Shown in pieces: positions 37,537 to 45,683 of a stretch of DNA of 64,000 nucleotides. The notes beneath the pieces were generated by a model that searched no databases, had not been told where the DNA came from, and worked only from the letters and a program-made list of their open reading frames with translations. Each line of letters begins with the position of its first letter. Within the stretch, counting starts at the first letter, position 1. Origin of the DNA: Pannonibacter sp. SL95 (GTDB lineage Bacteria > Pseudomonadota > Alphaproteobacteria > Rhizobiales > Stappiaceae); assembly GCF_026672425.1 (NCBI RefSeq), contig NZ_JAPPRC010000004.1, positions 800,501-864,500 on the forward strand, given 5' to 3'. The translations under genes and the position numbers were made by a program.

Positions 37537-38808
37537 ATGACCGACGAACCTGTCAGCCAATCGCGCCGCGGCTTCCTGCGTTCAACGGCTCTCGCCGGCG
37601 CAGGACTTGTCGCCGGGGCCGCCTCCGCGCGTGCTGCAGCTGGCCCGGATCCCAAGATTACGGAAGTCCAGGACTGGGCATCAAGCTTTGGCGATGCCGT
37701 TGATGCCGCGCCCTACGGCATGCCCATCCGGTTTGAATCCCACGTCGTCCGCCGCAACGTCGAATGGCTGACCGAAAGCCCGGTCTCGTCGATCAACTTC
37801 ACGCCCATCCATGCGCTGGAAGGCACGATCACGCCGCAGGGCTGCGCCTTTGAACGGCACCACTCCGGCGCAATCGAACTGAGCAAGCAGGACTTCCGGC
37901 TGATGATCAACGGGCTGGTCGAAAAGCCGCTCGTCTTCACTTTCGAGGATCTGCTGCGCTTTCCCCGTAGCGTGACCACCGCCTTCTGCGAATGCGCGGC
38001 CAATGGCGGCATGGAGTGGGGCGGGGCACAGCTGGAAGGCTGCCAGTACACCCAGGGCATGATCCACAACATGGAATACACCGGCGTCCCGCTCCGGCTT
38101 CTGCTCGAGGAAGCGGGCGTGAAGCCGGAGGGCAAGTGGGTCTATGCCGAAGGCGCGGACGCCAGCTCCAATGGCCGTTCGATGCCGCTGGAAAAGGCCA
38201 TGGATGACGTGATGGTCGCCTTCTTCGCCAACGGCGAGGCGCTGCGCAAGGAACATGGCTATCCGGCCCGTCTGGTTGTTCCCGGCTGGGAGGGCAACAT
38301 GTGGGTCAAGTGGCTGCGCCGCATTGCGGTCTACGACCAGGCTGTCGAAAGCCGCGAGGAAACCTCGAAATACACCGACCTGATGCCGGACGGACGGGCC
38401 CGCAAGTGGACCTGGGTCATGGACGCAAAGTCCGTCATCACCTCGCCCTCGCCGCAGGTGCCGGTCCGTCATGGCAAGGGGCCTCTGGTCATCACCGGCC
38501 TCGCCTGGTCCGGCAACGGCCGCATTACCCGCGTGGATGTCTCGCTGGATGGTGGGGTGAACTGGCAGCCGGCGCGCATATCGGGCGATGCAAAGCCGAA
38601 GGCGCTGACCCGTTTCCACCTCGATATCGACTGGAACGGCGAGGAAATGCTGCTTCAGTCACGGGCCATGGATGACACCGGATATCTCCAGCCGACCAAG
38701 GACGAGCTGCGCAAGATCCGGGGGCTGAACAACGTCTATCACAACAACGGTATCCAGACCTGGTGGGTCAAGGCTGATGGGGAGGTCGAGAATGTCGAAG
38801 TTGCCTGA
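37537..38808 (+). CDS. soxC: sulfane dehydrogenase molybdenum subunit SoxC
   Basis: A 423-residue sulfite-oxidase-fold protein with Tat leader SQSRRGFLRSTALAGAGLV. The molybdenum-pterin site shows FCECAANGGMEWGGAQLEG (Mo-ligating Cys) and RLVVPGWEGNMWVKWL; the C-terminal Mo-co dimerisation domain follows (TGLAWSGNGRITRVDVSLDGG). With SoxD it removes six electrons from the sulfane sulfur. Its presence predicts oxidation to sulfate rather than sulfur-globule storage. Confidence 0.96.
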   Translation: MTDEPVSQSRRGFLRSTALAGAGLVAGAASARAAAGPDPKITEVQDWASSFGDAVDAAPYGMPIRFESHVVRRNVEWLTESPVSSINFTPIHALEGTITPQGCAFERHHSGAIELSKQDFRLMINGLVEKPLVFTFEDLLRFPRSVTTAFCECAANGGMEWGGAQLEGCQYTQGMIHNMEYTGVPLRLLLEEAGVKPEGKWVYAEGADASSNGRSMPLEKAMDDVMVAFFANGEALRKEHGYPARLVVPGWEGNMWVKWLRRIAVYDQAVESREETSKYTDLMPDGRARKWTWVMDAKSVITSPSPQVPVRHGKGPLVITGLAWSGNGRITRVDVSLDGGVNWQPARISGDAKPKALTRFHLDIDWNGEEMLLQSRAMDDTGYLQPTKDELRKIRGLNNVYHNNGIQTWWVKADGEVENVEVA

Positions 38809-39949
38809 GTTCCGCCTGACCGCAGCGCTGGTTGCTTCGGGCCTCATGCTCGGCAGCCTTGTCACCCCGGCCATCGCCGGCAAGCTGGGCCTTGGCCGCG
38901 AGGCCTTGCCCGAGGAAATTGCGGCCTGGGACCTGTCCGTTCTCCCGGATGGCAAGGGTCTGCGTCCGGGTTCCGGCGATGTCGCCACCGGTGAGGAAGT
39001 GTTCGCCGAAAAATGCGCCGCATGCCATGGCGAGTTCGCCGAGGGTCTCGACAGCTGGCCTGTGCTGGCCGGCGGTGAGGGCAGTCTGACGGACCGCCGC
39101 CCGGTCAAGACCATTGGCAGCTACTGGCCTTATCTCTCGACTGTCTGGGATTACGTCCACCGGTCGATGCCCTTTGGTGCTGCGCAGACGGTCTCAATCG
39201 ATGAGACCTACGCGATCACCGCGTTCCTGCTCTATTCGAACGGGCTCGTCGAAGATGATTTTGTCCTGTCGCATGAGAACTTCACCGACGTGAAGCTGCC
39301 GAATGCCGACGGCTTCTATCCCGACGACCGGCCACAGACCGAGTATCCGCTGTTCACCAAAGAGCCCTGCATGTCCAACTGCGTGGCTCCGGTGAAGGTC
39401 ACCAAGCGGGCTATCGAGCTGAACGTCACCCCGGAAGACTCGGACGGACGCCCGGCCGGCAGCCTGCCGCCCATCGGAGCGCAGCCTGACAAGGCCGAAG
39501 CGCCAGCCGTTGTTCCCCCTCCCGCTGAAACACAGGTTGCGGCGGCTTCACCGGCACCTGCCGCCGCTCCGGCGCAAGCCCCGGCTCCGGCGGCAACGCC
39601 TGCACCGGCCTCCGTCGCCACTGCCGATCCGGCCCTGATCGAAAAAGGCATGACCGTCTTCAAGAAATGCGCTGCCTGTCACAAGGTCGGCGAGGGCGCC
39701 AAGAACGGCACCGGACCTGTGCTGAACGGCGTGGTCGGGGCCAAGGTCGGTGCTGTCGACGGCTTCAAGTATTCCAAGGTGCTGCTGGATGCAGGGGCGG
39801 GCGGAATGGTCTGGGATGCCGCAACGCTGGATGCCTACCTGACCGACCCCAAGGGCTTCCTGCCCAAGAACAAGATGGCATTTGCCGGGATCAAGAAGGA
39901 AGACGAGCGTGCGGCGGTGATTGCCTATCTGGCAAGTTTAGGGAAGTAA
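38792..39949 (+). CDS. soxD: dihaem cytochrome subunit SoxD
   Basis: A 385-residue exported cytochrome. The first domain holds KCAACHGEFAEG, a SoxD-specific block (GSYWPYLSTVWDYVHRSMPF) follows, then an Ala/Pro-rich linker of about 60 residues, and a second class I cytochrome c domain with KCAACHKVGEG and a Met loop KNKMAFAGI. It accepts electrons from SoxC. The start at 38792, overlapping soxC by 17 bases, has GGAGG 6 bases upstream. Confidence 0.95.
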   Translation: MSKLPEFRLTAALVASGLMLGSLVTPAIAGKLGLGREALPEEIAAWDLSVLPDGKGLRPGSGDVATGEEVFAEKCAACHGEFAEGLDSWPVLAGGEGSLTDRRPVKTIGSYWPYLSTVWDYVHRSMPFGAAQTVSIDETYAITAFLLYSNGLVEDDFVLSHENFTDVKLPNADGFYPDDRPQTEYPLFTKEPCMSNCVAPVKVTKRAIELNVTPEDSDGRPAGSLPPIGAQPDKAEAPAVVPPPAETQVAAASPAPAAAPAQAPAPAATPAPASVATADPALIEKGMTVFKKCAACHKVGEGAKNGTGPVLNGVVGAKVGAVDGFKYSKVLLDAGAGGMVWDAATLDAYLTDPKGFLPKNKMAFAGIKKEDERAAVIAYLASLGK

Positions 39950-39952
39950 GCG

Positions 39953-40660
39953 ATGATGCCGCGCCTTCTCCTCACGGTTGCGATGGTTCTCGGCCTTTCG
40001 GCCGGGGCCGTCCAAGCGGACACAATCGGAGATCCGGTTCGTGGGGAGCAGCTGTTCAAGCGGGATTGCGCCGCCTGTCACCAGCTGGGGGAGGGCGCTG
40101 TCAACAGGGTCGGGCCACAGCTCAACGGCGTGTTCGACCGGCGTGCCGGAACGATAGCGGACTTCAGCTATTCCAAGGCCATGCACCGGATGGGAAGCGA
40201 CGGTCTGACCTGGACCCTGGAAACCCTGGACGCGTATCTCGCCAACCCGCGCAGCCTCGTGTCGGGAACCCGCATGAGCTATCGCGGCATGAAGGACCAG
40301 GCGGATCGTCAGGCGTTGATGGCCTTCCTGCGGCAATGGTCGGACAAGCCGCAGAACATCCCGGAGGCATCGCCAACGGCCCGGCCTACGGTCCCGGAGC
40401 TCGACCCGAAGATCCTCGCGATCCAGGGCGATCCGGCCTATGGCGAGTACCTTTCTTCGGAATGCACCACCTGCCATCAGCGGGATGGCTCGGATCAGGG
40501 CATTCCTGCAATCACCCGCTGGCCACAGGATGATTTCGTGGCCGCGATGCATGCCTACAAGCAGAAACTCAGGCCCCATCCGGTCATGCAGATGATGGCA
40601 AGCCGGCTAACAGACGAGGAAATCGCGTCGCTGGCAGCCTATTTCGCGGCACTGGACTGA
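39953..40660 (+). CDS. soxE: dihaem c-type cytochrome SoxE
   Basis: A 235-residue exported protein with two cytochrome c domains: DCAACHQLGEG with its Met loop GTRMSYRGM, and ECTTCHQRDGSDQG in the C-terminal half. Position after soxD and before soxF matches Paracoccus soxE. It begins 3 bases after the soxD stop and is an electron-transfer partner, plausibly of the SoxF flavoprotein. Confidence 0.88.
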   Translation: MMPRLLLTVAMVLGLSAGAVQADTIGDPVRGEQLFKRDCAACHQLGEGAVNRVGPQLNGVFDRRAGTIADFSYSKAMHRMGSDGLTWTLETLDAYLANPRSLVSGTRMSYRGMKDQADRQALMAFLRQWSDKPQNIPEASPTARPTVPELDPKILAIQGDPAYGEYLSSECTTCHQRDGSDQGIPAITRWPQDDFVAAMHAYKQKLRPHPVMQMMASRLTDEEIASLAAYFAALD

Positions 40661-40722
40661 GCACACGGCGAGGCGCGGAGAAAACCGCGCCCGGAATGGA
40701 ACAAACTCCGGAGGAACAGCCC

Positions 40723-41985
40723 ATGACACTGAATCGCAGAAGCTTTCTTGCATCGAGTGTGGCCGCAGCCGGGGTGCTCTATGCGCCCATGGTGTTCGGT
40801 CAGGCAAAGCCGAAGGTTGTCATCATCGGCGGTGGTGCCGGAGGCGCTACAGCTGCCCGCTATCTCGCGAAGGACAGCAAGGGCGCCATCGACGTCACGC
40901 TGGTCGAAGCCAATCCGATCTACACGACCTGCTTCTTTTCCAACCTCTATATCGGCGGGTTCCGGGACTTCGAAAGCCTGCAGCATGGCTACGACAAGCT
41001 GGCGGGTGGCGGCGTGACCGTCATCAACGACCGCGCAATGGCCGTCGACAGAGACGCCCGCACCGTCACCCTGGCCGGCGGCAAGGTGCTGTCCTATGAC
41101 AAGCTCGTTCTGTCGCCCGGGATCGACTTCAAGGACGGCGCCGTCCCTGGCTGGAGCGTTGCCGATGCCGAGGTCATGCCGCATGCCTACAAGGCAGGCC
41201 CGCAGACGCAGTTGCTGAAAAAGATGATCGAGGCAATGCCAGCCGGCGGCACCTTCGCAATGGTTGCCCCGCCGAACCCGTATCGTTGCCCTCCTGGCCC
41301 TTATGAGCGCATCAGCATGGTGGCTCATCTCTTGTCGCAGAAGAACCCGACCGCCAAGATCCTGATCTTGGACCCCAAGGACAAGTACTCGAAGCAGGCC
41401 CTGTTCGAGGAAGGCTGGGCAAAGCACTATGACGGCATGGTCCAATGGATCGGACCGGAGTTCGGCGGCGACAAGGTCGAGGTGCGGCCGAAGACCATGG
41501 AGGTCGTCGTTGACGGTGAAGTCCAGAAGGTCGACGTCTGCAACGTGATCCCCGCGCAAATGGCCGGCGCCATCGCCAAGGTGGCAGGCGTCACCAATGA
41601 CGCTGGCTGGGCGCCTGTCGATCCCGCGACGATGCAGTCCAAGGTGGACAAGAACATCTGGGTGCTGGGCGACAGTTCGGCCCAGGGCGACATGCCCAAG
41701 TCCGGCTTCTCGGCCAACTCGCAGGCCAAGGTCGCATCGATGGTCATCCGCGCCGAGCTGACAGGCTCGAAGGTTTTCCCGGCCAAATACTCCAACACCT
41801 GCTGGTCGCTGATCGCGCCTGACGATGGCGTCAAGGTCGGTGCCTCCTACGAGCCGACACCGGAAAAGATCGCCTCGGTGACGAGCTTCATCAGCCAGAC
41901 CGGCGAGGATGCCGCCCTGCGCAAGGCAACCTACGAGGAGTCGCTCGGCTGGTATGCGGGCATCACCGCCGACATGTTCGGCTGA
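40723..41985 (+). CDS. soxF: flavocytochrome c sulfide dehydrogenase-type flavoprotein SoxF
   Basis: A 420-residue Tat-exported flavoprotein (LNRRSFLASSVAAAG). The Rossmann start is VVIIGGGAGGATAARYL; TTCFFSN holds the cysteine that binds FAD covalently in FCSD, and the redox disulfide cysteines are in NPYRCPPGPYER and SNTCWSL. It oxidises sulfide and boosts or protects Sox activity. The ATG at 40723 has GGAGG 8 bases upstream. A strong terminator follows directly. Confidence 0.94.
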   Translation: MTLNRRSFLASSVAAAGVLYAPMVFGQAKPKVVIIGGGAGGATAARYLAKDSKGAIDVTLVEANPIYTTCFFSNLYIGGFRDFESLQHGYDKLAGGGVTVINDRAMAVDRDARTVTLAGGKVLSYDKLVLSPGIDFKDGAVPGWSVADAEVMPHAYKAGPQTQLLKKMIEAMPAGGTFAMVAPPNPYRCPPGPYERISMVAHLLSQKNPTAKILILDPKDKYSKQALFEEGWAKHYDGMVQWIGPEFGGDKVEVRPKTMEVVVDGEVQKVDVCNVIPAQMAGAIAKVAGVTNDAGWAPVDPATMQSKVDKNIWVLGDSSAQGDMPKSGFSANSQAKVASMVIRAELTGSKVFPAKYSNTCWSLIAPDDGVKVGASYEPTPEKIASVTSFISQTGEDAALRKATYEESLGWYAGITADMFG

Positions 41986-42001
41986 CCGTTCCTCCCCACT
42001 G

Positions 42002-42037
42002 CCGGGCACCCTCGCAAAGGTGCCCGGTTTCTTTTTT
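42002..42037 (+). terminator. intrinsic terminator between soxF and the SoxG/H-like gene
   Basis: A perfect 9-bp stem (CCGGGCACC pairing with GGTGCCCGG) with an 8-base loop is followed by TTTCTTTTTT. The T tract ends at 42037 and the ribosome site of the next gene starts at 42038, so the terminator and translation signal abut. Confidence 0.92.
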
Positions 42038-42047
42038 GGAGCTCCAG

Positions 42048-42959
42048 ATGCTGACCCGCCGCCACTTCATCCTGTCTGCCACAGCGTCCTGCCTTTCGCT
42101 GCCCGCCTGGAGAACTTGGGCGACCACGACCTTGAAGGCAGGCAACATCACGCTCGACACGGTTTCTGACGGAAATCTGGTTCTGCCCCAGGGCTTCATC
42201 TTCTCAGAACTGCCTGCCGCCGACGTTGAAAGGCTCAAGAAAGAGTTCGACCTCGCCGGCGACACGCTTGCACCGCCCTGCAACGTCACCCTGCTGCGCG
42301 ACGGAACCAACACTGTTCTGTTCGATGTCGGAGCCGGGCAGGACTTCCAGTCGACGGCCGGCAAGCTGCCGGAAGCGCTCGGAACGCTCGGCCTGTCTGT
42401 CGAGGACGTCACCCACGTGGTGTTCACGCATGGCCATCCCGATCATCTGTGGGGGCTACTCGATGAGTTCGATGAGCCGCTGTTCCCCAATGCCAGCTTC
42501 CTGATGGGCGAACAGGAATTCGCCTACTGGACCAATCCCGACACGGTGAACAGCATCGGCGCCGAGCGCAGCACGTTCGCAGTTGGTGCCGCGCGCCGCC
42601 TCGCCGTCATCGCCGACAGCATCAAGCTGCTTGGCAACGACGACAAGCCGGTCGATGGCGTGACCGCCCGGCTCACCCCGGGACACACGCCCGGCCACCT
42701 TGCCTTCGAGATCGACACGCCGGAGGGCCCGGTACTGGTCGTCGGTGATGCCATCGGCAACCATCACATGGCCTTTGCCTATCCCGGCAGCCTGTCCGGC
42801 TCGGATCAGGATCCGGCGCTGGCGGCAAAAACACGCCTTGCTCTGATGGATCAGCTTGCCTCGGCGAACACCCGGCTCATCGGCTTCCATCTTCCGGAGG
42901 GCGGGATTGGCCGCGTCGTCCGGGACGGGGCCGCCTATCGCTTTGCACCGCAAGCCTGA
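42048..42959 (+). CDS. exported metallo-beta-lactamase-fold hydrolase, SoxG/SoxH-like
   Basis: A 303-residue protein with a Tat-like leader (LTRRHFILSATASCLSL) and the MBL metal motif FTHGHPDHLWG, later TPGHTPGHLAFE and VVGDAIGNHH. Paracoccus sox loci end with two such proteins, SoxG and SoxH, whose roles are poorly defined and not needed for lithotrophic growth; only one copy is here and I cannot tell which it is. The ATG at 42048 has GGAG 6 bases upstream. It lies right behind a terminator, so expression depends on read-through or a promoter inside soxF. Confidence 0.88.
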   Translation: MLTRRHFILSATASCLSLPAWRTWATTTLKAGNITLDTVSDGNLVLPQGFIFSELPAADVERLKKEFDLAGDTLAPPCNVTLLRDGTNTVLFDVGAGQDFQSTAGKLPEALGTLGLSVEDVTHVVFTHGHPDHLWGLLDEFDEPLFPNASFLMGEQEFAYWTNPDTVNSIGAERSTFAVGAARRLAVIADSIKLLGNDDKPVDGVTARLTPGHTPGHLAFEIDTPEGPVLVVGDAIGNHHMAFAYPGSLSGSDQDPALAAKTRLALMDQLASANTRLIGFHLPEGGIGRVVRDGAAYRFAPQA

Positions 42960-42986
42960 CCACAGGCAGTCAGCCGGAACGCTGGC

Positions 42987-44060
42987 CTATTGCGCGGCGA
43001 CGCCAGCTTGCCGGATCACACGTTGATCGACCAGCGCATCGGTTACCACGGCACCGACCCACATGGCGGTCAGCGCCAGCCATGCGGTGGCGACGAAAAT
43101 CGAGCCACCCGTCACGCCCGCCCCGATGGCGCAACCGCCTGCGAGCATCGCGCCAAAGCCCATCAGCGCTGCGCCGGTCAGGGAGCGGCGCATCTGGCTC
43201 TCGCCCTCGAAGCCCTGGAACTGGAACTGCCGCCCGACGAGCGAGGACAGGAAGGCCCCGATGAAGACGCCGGGCACCAGTCCGACGTCGAACCCCAGGA
43301 CAGAGGAATCCTCCAGGAAGAACATCAGCGTATTGGCCGAAGGACCAGAGAATGTCGCAGATGTCACGGTTTGCGGTTCGAATGAAACCTGTGCCAGCGA
43401 ATAGGTCAGCACCCAGCCAAGCGCGATGGCAAAGCCGATGATGGGCGCAAACAGGAGGTTGGCCCAGCCGAGACTGTTCTGGCGGGCAATACGCAAGGCG
43501 ATGACGGCCGTGACGCCGCCAAGTGCCAGTCCGCTCCAGGGGGGCAGGGACAGGCTTGCCAGCAAATCGACATTCTGCCCCCCGGGCGTTACCCACAATC
43601 CGGCCAGCCATTGCCGCAGCGGGGCAAGCAGTCCAAACAGCGACATTTGCGCGACCACGGCAAAAACCAGACCGGACACCAGCGAACGAAGATTGCCCGT
43701 TGCGGCCAGAACCAGCAGGCGTCCGGAACAGCCGCGCGCCAGCACCATGCCCGCACCGAACAACAACCCGCCAATGATCGCGCCGGACCAGGAACCGGTC
43801 ACCGCCATCATGCGTGCCTCGCCGCTGTCGAACAGGCCCAGCATCTCGGCTCCCTGAACCAGGATGAGGGCAGCCGAAAAGGTCAGGAGCCAGACCGCCA
43901 TGCGTGGCCCGAGTTGCCCGCGGGCGAATTCGACGGTCGCGGCACGCAGGCAAAATGAAGACCTTTGTGCAGCAACGCCGAAGGTCAGTCCGGTGACAAG
44001 TCCGAACAGGGCTGCAAGCCGGCCCTCGTCCAGGTATTCGAGCAACAGGGTGACGTCCAT
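42987..44060 (-). CDS. second YeeE/YedE family sulfur permease
   Basis: A 357-residue membrane protein with about nine helices and family cysteines in RSSFCLRAATVEF, ARGCSGRLLVLAATGNLRS and AGGCAIGAGVTGG. It is only distantly similar to the soxT product in this window, so it is a separate lineage rather than a recent duplicate. It converges on the end of the sox operon. Import of thiosulfate or another sulfur anion is likely from family knowledge. Confidence 0.88.
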   Translation of the reverse strand: MDVTLLLEYLDEGRLAALFGLVTGLTFGVAAQRSSFCLRAATVEFARGQLGPRMAVWLLTFSAALILVQGAEMLGLFDSGEARMMAVTGSWSGAIIGGLLFGAGMVLARGCSGRLLVLAATGNLRSLVSGLVFAVVAQMSLFGLLAPLRQWLAGLWVTPGGQNVDLLASLSLPPWSGLALGGVTAVIALRIARQNSLGWANLLFAPIIGFAIALGWVLTYSLAQVSFEPQTVTSATFSGPSANTLMFFLEDSSVLGFDVGLVPGVFIGAFLSSLVGRQFQFQGFEGESQMRRSLTGAALMGFGAMLAGGCAIGAGVTGGSIFVATAWLALTAMWVGAVVTDALVDQRVIRQAGVAAQ

Positions 44061-44209
44061 GGTGTAGCCTCCACAGCTGCCATTATCCCCTTACGGCAGG
44101 CGATGCCTTGATTTGTATCAGACGTGCCGCAAGGAAACACCATGCCCGGCCGCCAGTTCACCTGACTTTAAAGGCCGCTTGGTAAAAGCAACCGCAAAAG
44201 GCGGGTGTC

Positions 44210-45598
44210 ATGGTCAACAGTCATTATCTGCAACAGGTCAACGCGGCGCGTCCGCAAACCTTTGCCCTGGCCGAACTGCTCGGATCGCTCAGCTACGCCC
44301 TCGACATGACGGAAGGCCAGCCGGAGGGACATTGCATCCGCTGCTGCTACATCGGCATGGCGGTGGGGGCTCAGCTCGGCCTGTCGCAGGACGCTCTGGC
44401 CGATCTCTATTACACGCTGCTCCTGAAAGACCTTGGGTGCAGCAGCAATGCCGCGCGCATCTGCGAGCTCTATCTGGCCGATGACATCAGCTTCAAGCGC
44501 GATTTCAAGATCATCGATGGCTCGCTCAGCTCTGCCCTGCGCTTTGTGTTCCGCAAGACCGGATTGAAATCCGGCCTGTCGGAGCGGATCCGGGCCATCG
44601 TCCATATCCTGCAGAATGGCGGCGAGATCGTCCGCGATCTGATCGAGACGCGGTGCCATCGCGGTGCTGACATTGCTGCCAAGATGCGCTTCTCCGCCGC
44701 CGTCCAGGACGGTATCCGCTGTCTCGACGAGCATCATGACGGCTCTGGCAAGCCGCTGGGCTTGAAGGGCGATCAGGTCCCGGTCGCCTCGGCCATTGCC
44801 CTTCTGGCGCAGGTCGCCGATGTCTTTCAGCTGGAACAGGGCCGTGACGCGGCCTTGCGGGAAATCCAGGCGCGGTCGGGATCATGGTTTGCCCCTGCCA
44901 TCGCCGCGGCATTTGCTAAGGCCAGCGAGGATCCGCAATTCTGGCGGGACCTCAACCGGACTGACCTGCCGGAGCTGGTGTTTGCGATGGAGCCGGCCCG
45001 CCGGTCGCAGCCGGTGGATGCCGACTACCTTGATGAAATCGCCGAAGCCTTTTCGGATGTCGTCGACGCTAAGAGCCCCTACACCTCCGATCATTCCAAC
45101 CGCGTCACGCTGTACACCGATCTGATCGCCGAAGAGCTTGGGCTGGGCGCCGATCACCGGCGCTGGCTGCGCCGGGCCGCTCTCCTGCATGATCTCGGCA
45201 AGCTGGGCGTCAGCAACCAGGTGCTCGACAAGCCCGGCAAGCTCGACGATGCCGAATGGAGCGCAGTGCGTGCGCATCCGCTGGCAAGCGAGACCATTTT
45301 GGCCCGCGTGTCCGCCTTTGCGGATATTGCCTCGGTCGCCGGCGCTCACCACGAGCGGCTCGATGGCAAGGGCTATCCGCGCGGCCTGAAAGGCGACGAA
45401 GTCTGTCTCGAAGCCCGGATCCTGACGGTCGCGGATGTGTTCGATGCCCTGACCGCAGCGCGGCCCTATCGCGGCCCGATGCCAATCGCCGAAGCGCTCG
45501 CGATCCTCGACAGGGAGGCCGGATCTGCCTTCGACCCCACCTGCATCGCAGCGCTCAAGACAGGCCTTGCCCGCCTCGATGCCGCGGTGGCAGCGTAA
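44210..45598 (+). CDS. tandem HD-GYP domain protein, first domain degenerate
   Basis: A 462-residue cytoplasmic protein. The C-terminal half is a full HD-GYP c-di-GMP phosphodiesterase-type domain: SDHSNRVTLYTDLIAEELGL, LLHDLGKLGVSNQVLDKPGKL, VRAHP, GAHHERLDGKGYPRGLKGDE and LTVADVFDALTAARPYR. The N-terminal half repeats the same plan (GHCIRCCYIGMAVGAQLGL, DEHHDGSGKPLGLKGD), but the HD pair is changed to KD (LLKDLGC), so it is probably inactive and regulatory. No sensor or receiver domain is present. Which cyclic nucleotide it acts on is not shown. Confidence 0.85.
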   Translation: MVNSHYLQQVNAARPQTFALAELLGSLSYALDMTEGQPEGHCIRCCYIGMAVGAQLGLSQDALADLYYTLLLKDLGCSSNAARICELYLADDISFKRDFKIIDGSLSSALRFVFRKTGLKSGLSERIRAIVHILQNGGEIVRDLIETRCHRGADIAAKMRFSAAVQDGIRCLDEHHDGSGKPLGLKGDQVPVASAIALLAQVADVFQLEQGRDAALREIQARSGSWFAPAIAAAFAKASEDPQFWRDLNRTDLPELVFAMEPARRSQPVDADYLDEIAEAFSDVVDAKSPYTSDHSNRVTLYTDLIAEELGLGADHRRWLRRAALLHDLGKLGVSNQVLDKPGKLDDAEWSAVRAHPLASETILARVSAFADIASVAGAHHERLDGKGYPRGLKGDEVCLEARILTVADVFDALTAARPYRGPMPIAEALAILDREAGSAFDPTCIAALKTGLARLDAAVAA

Positions 45599-45646
45599 GG
45601 CCGCCCGCCGCGCCGGGTGAGATGTCCCTCATTAAATATGGGAGCA

Positions 45647-45676
45647 GTGCCGCAGCCCATTTAAGAGCTGCGGCAC
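45647..45676. terminator. bidirectional hairpin between convergent genes
   Basis: A perfect 10-bp stem (GTGCCGCAGC pairing with GCTGCGGCAC) with a 10-base AT-rich loop lies between the stop of the HD-GYP gene and the stop of the convergent LVIVD gene. Flanks are A/T-rich on both sides but without a long T run. Confidence 0.6.
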
Positions 45677-45683
45677 GCGATCT

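Noticed and set aside
35709-37655. A 648-codon open frame opposite soxB
   Set aside because: It is the antisense shadow of a well-supported soxB gene; its sequence is Arg/His/Asp-rich without motifs, as expected from GC-rich codon bias.
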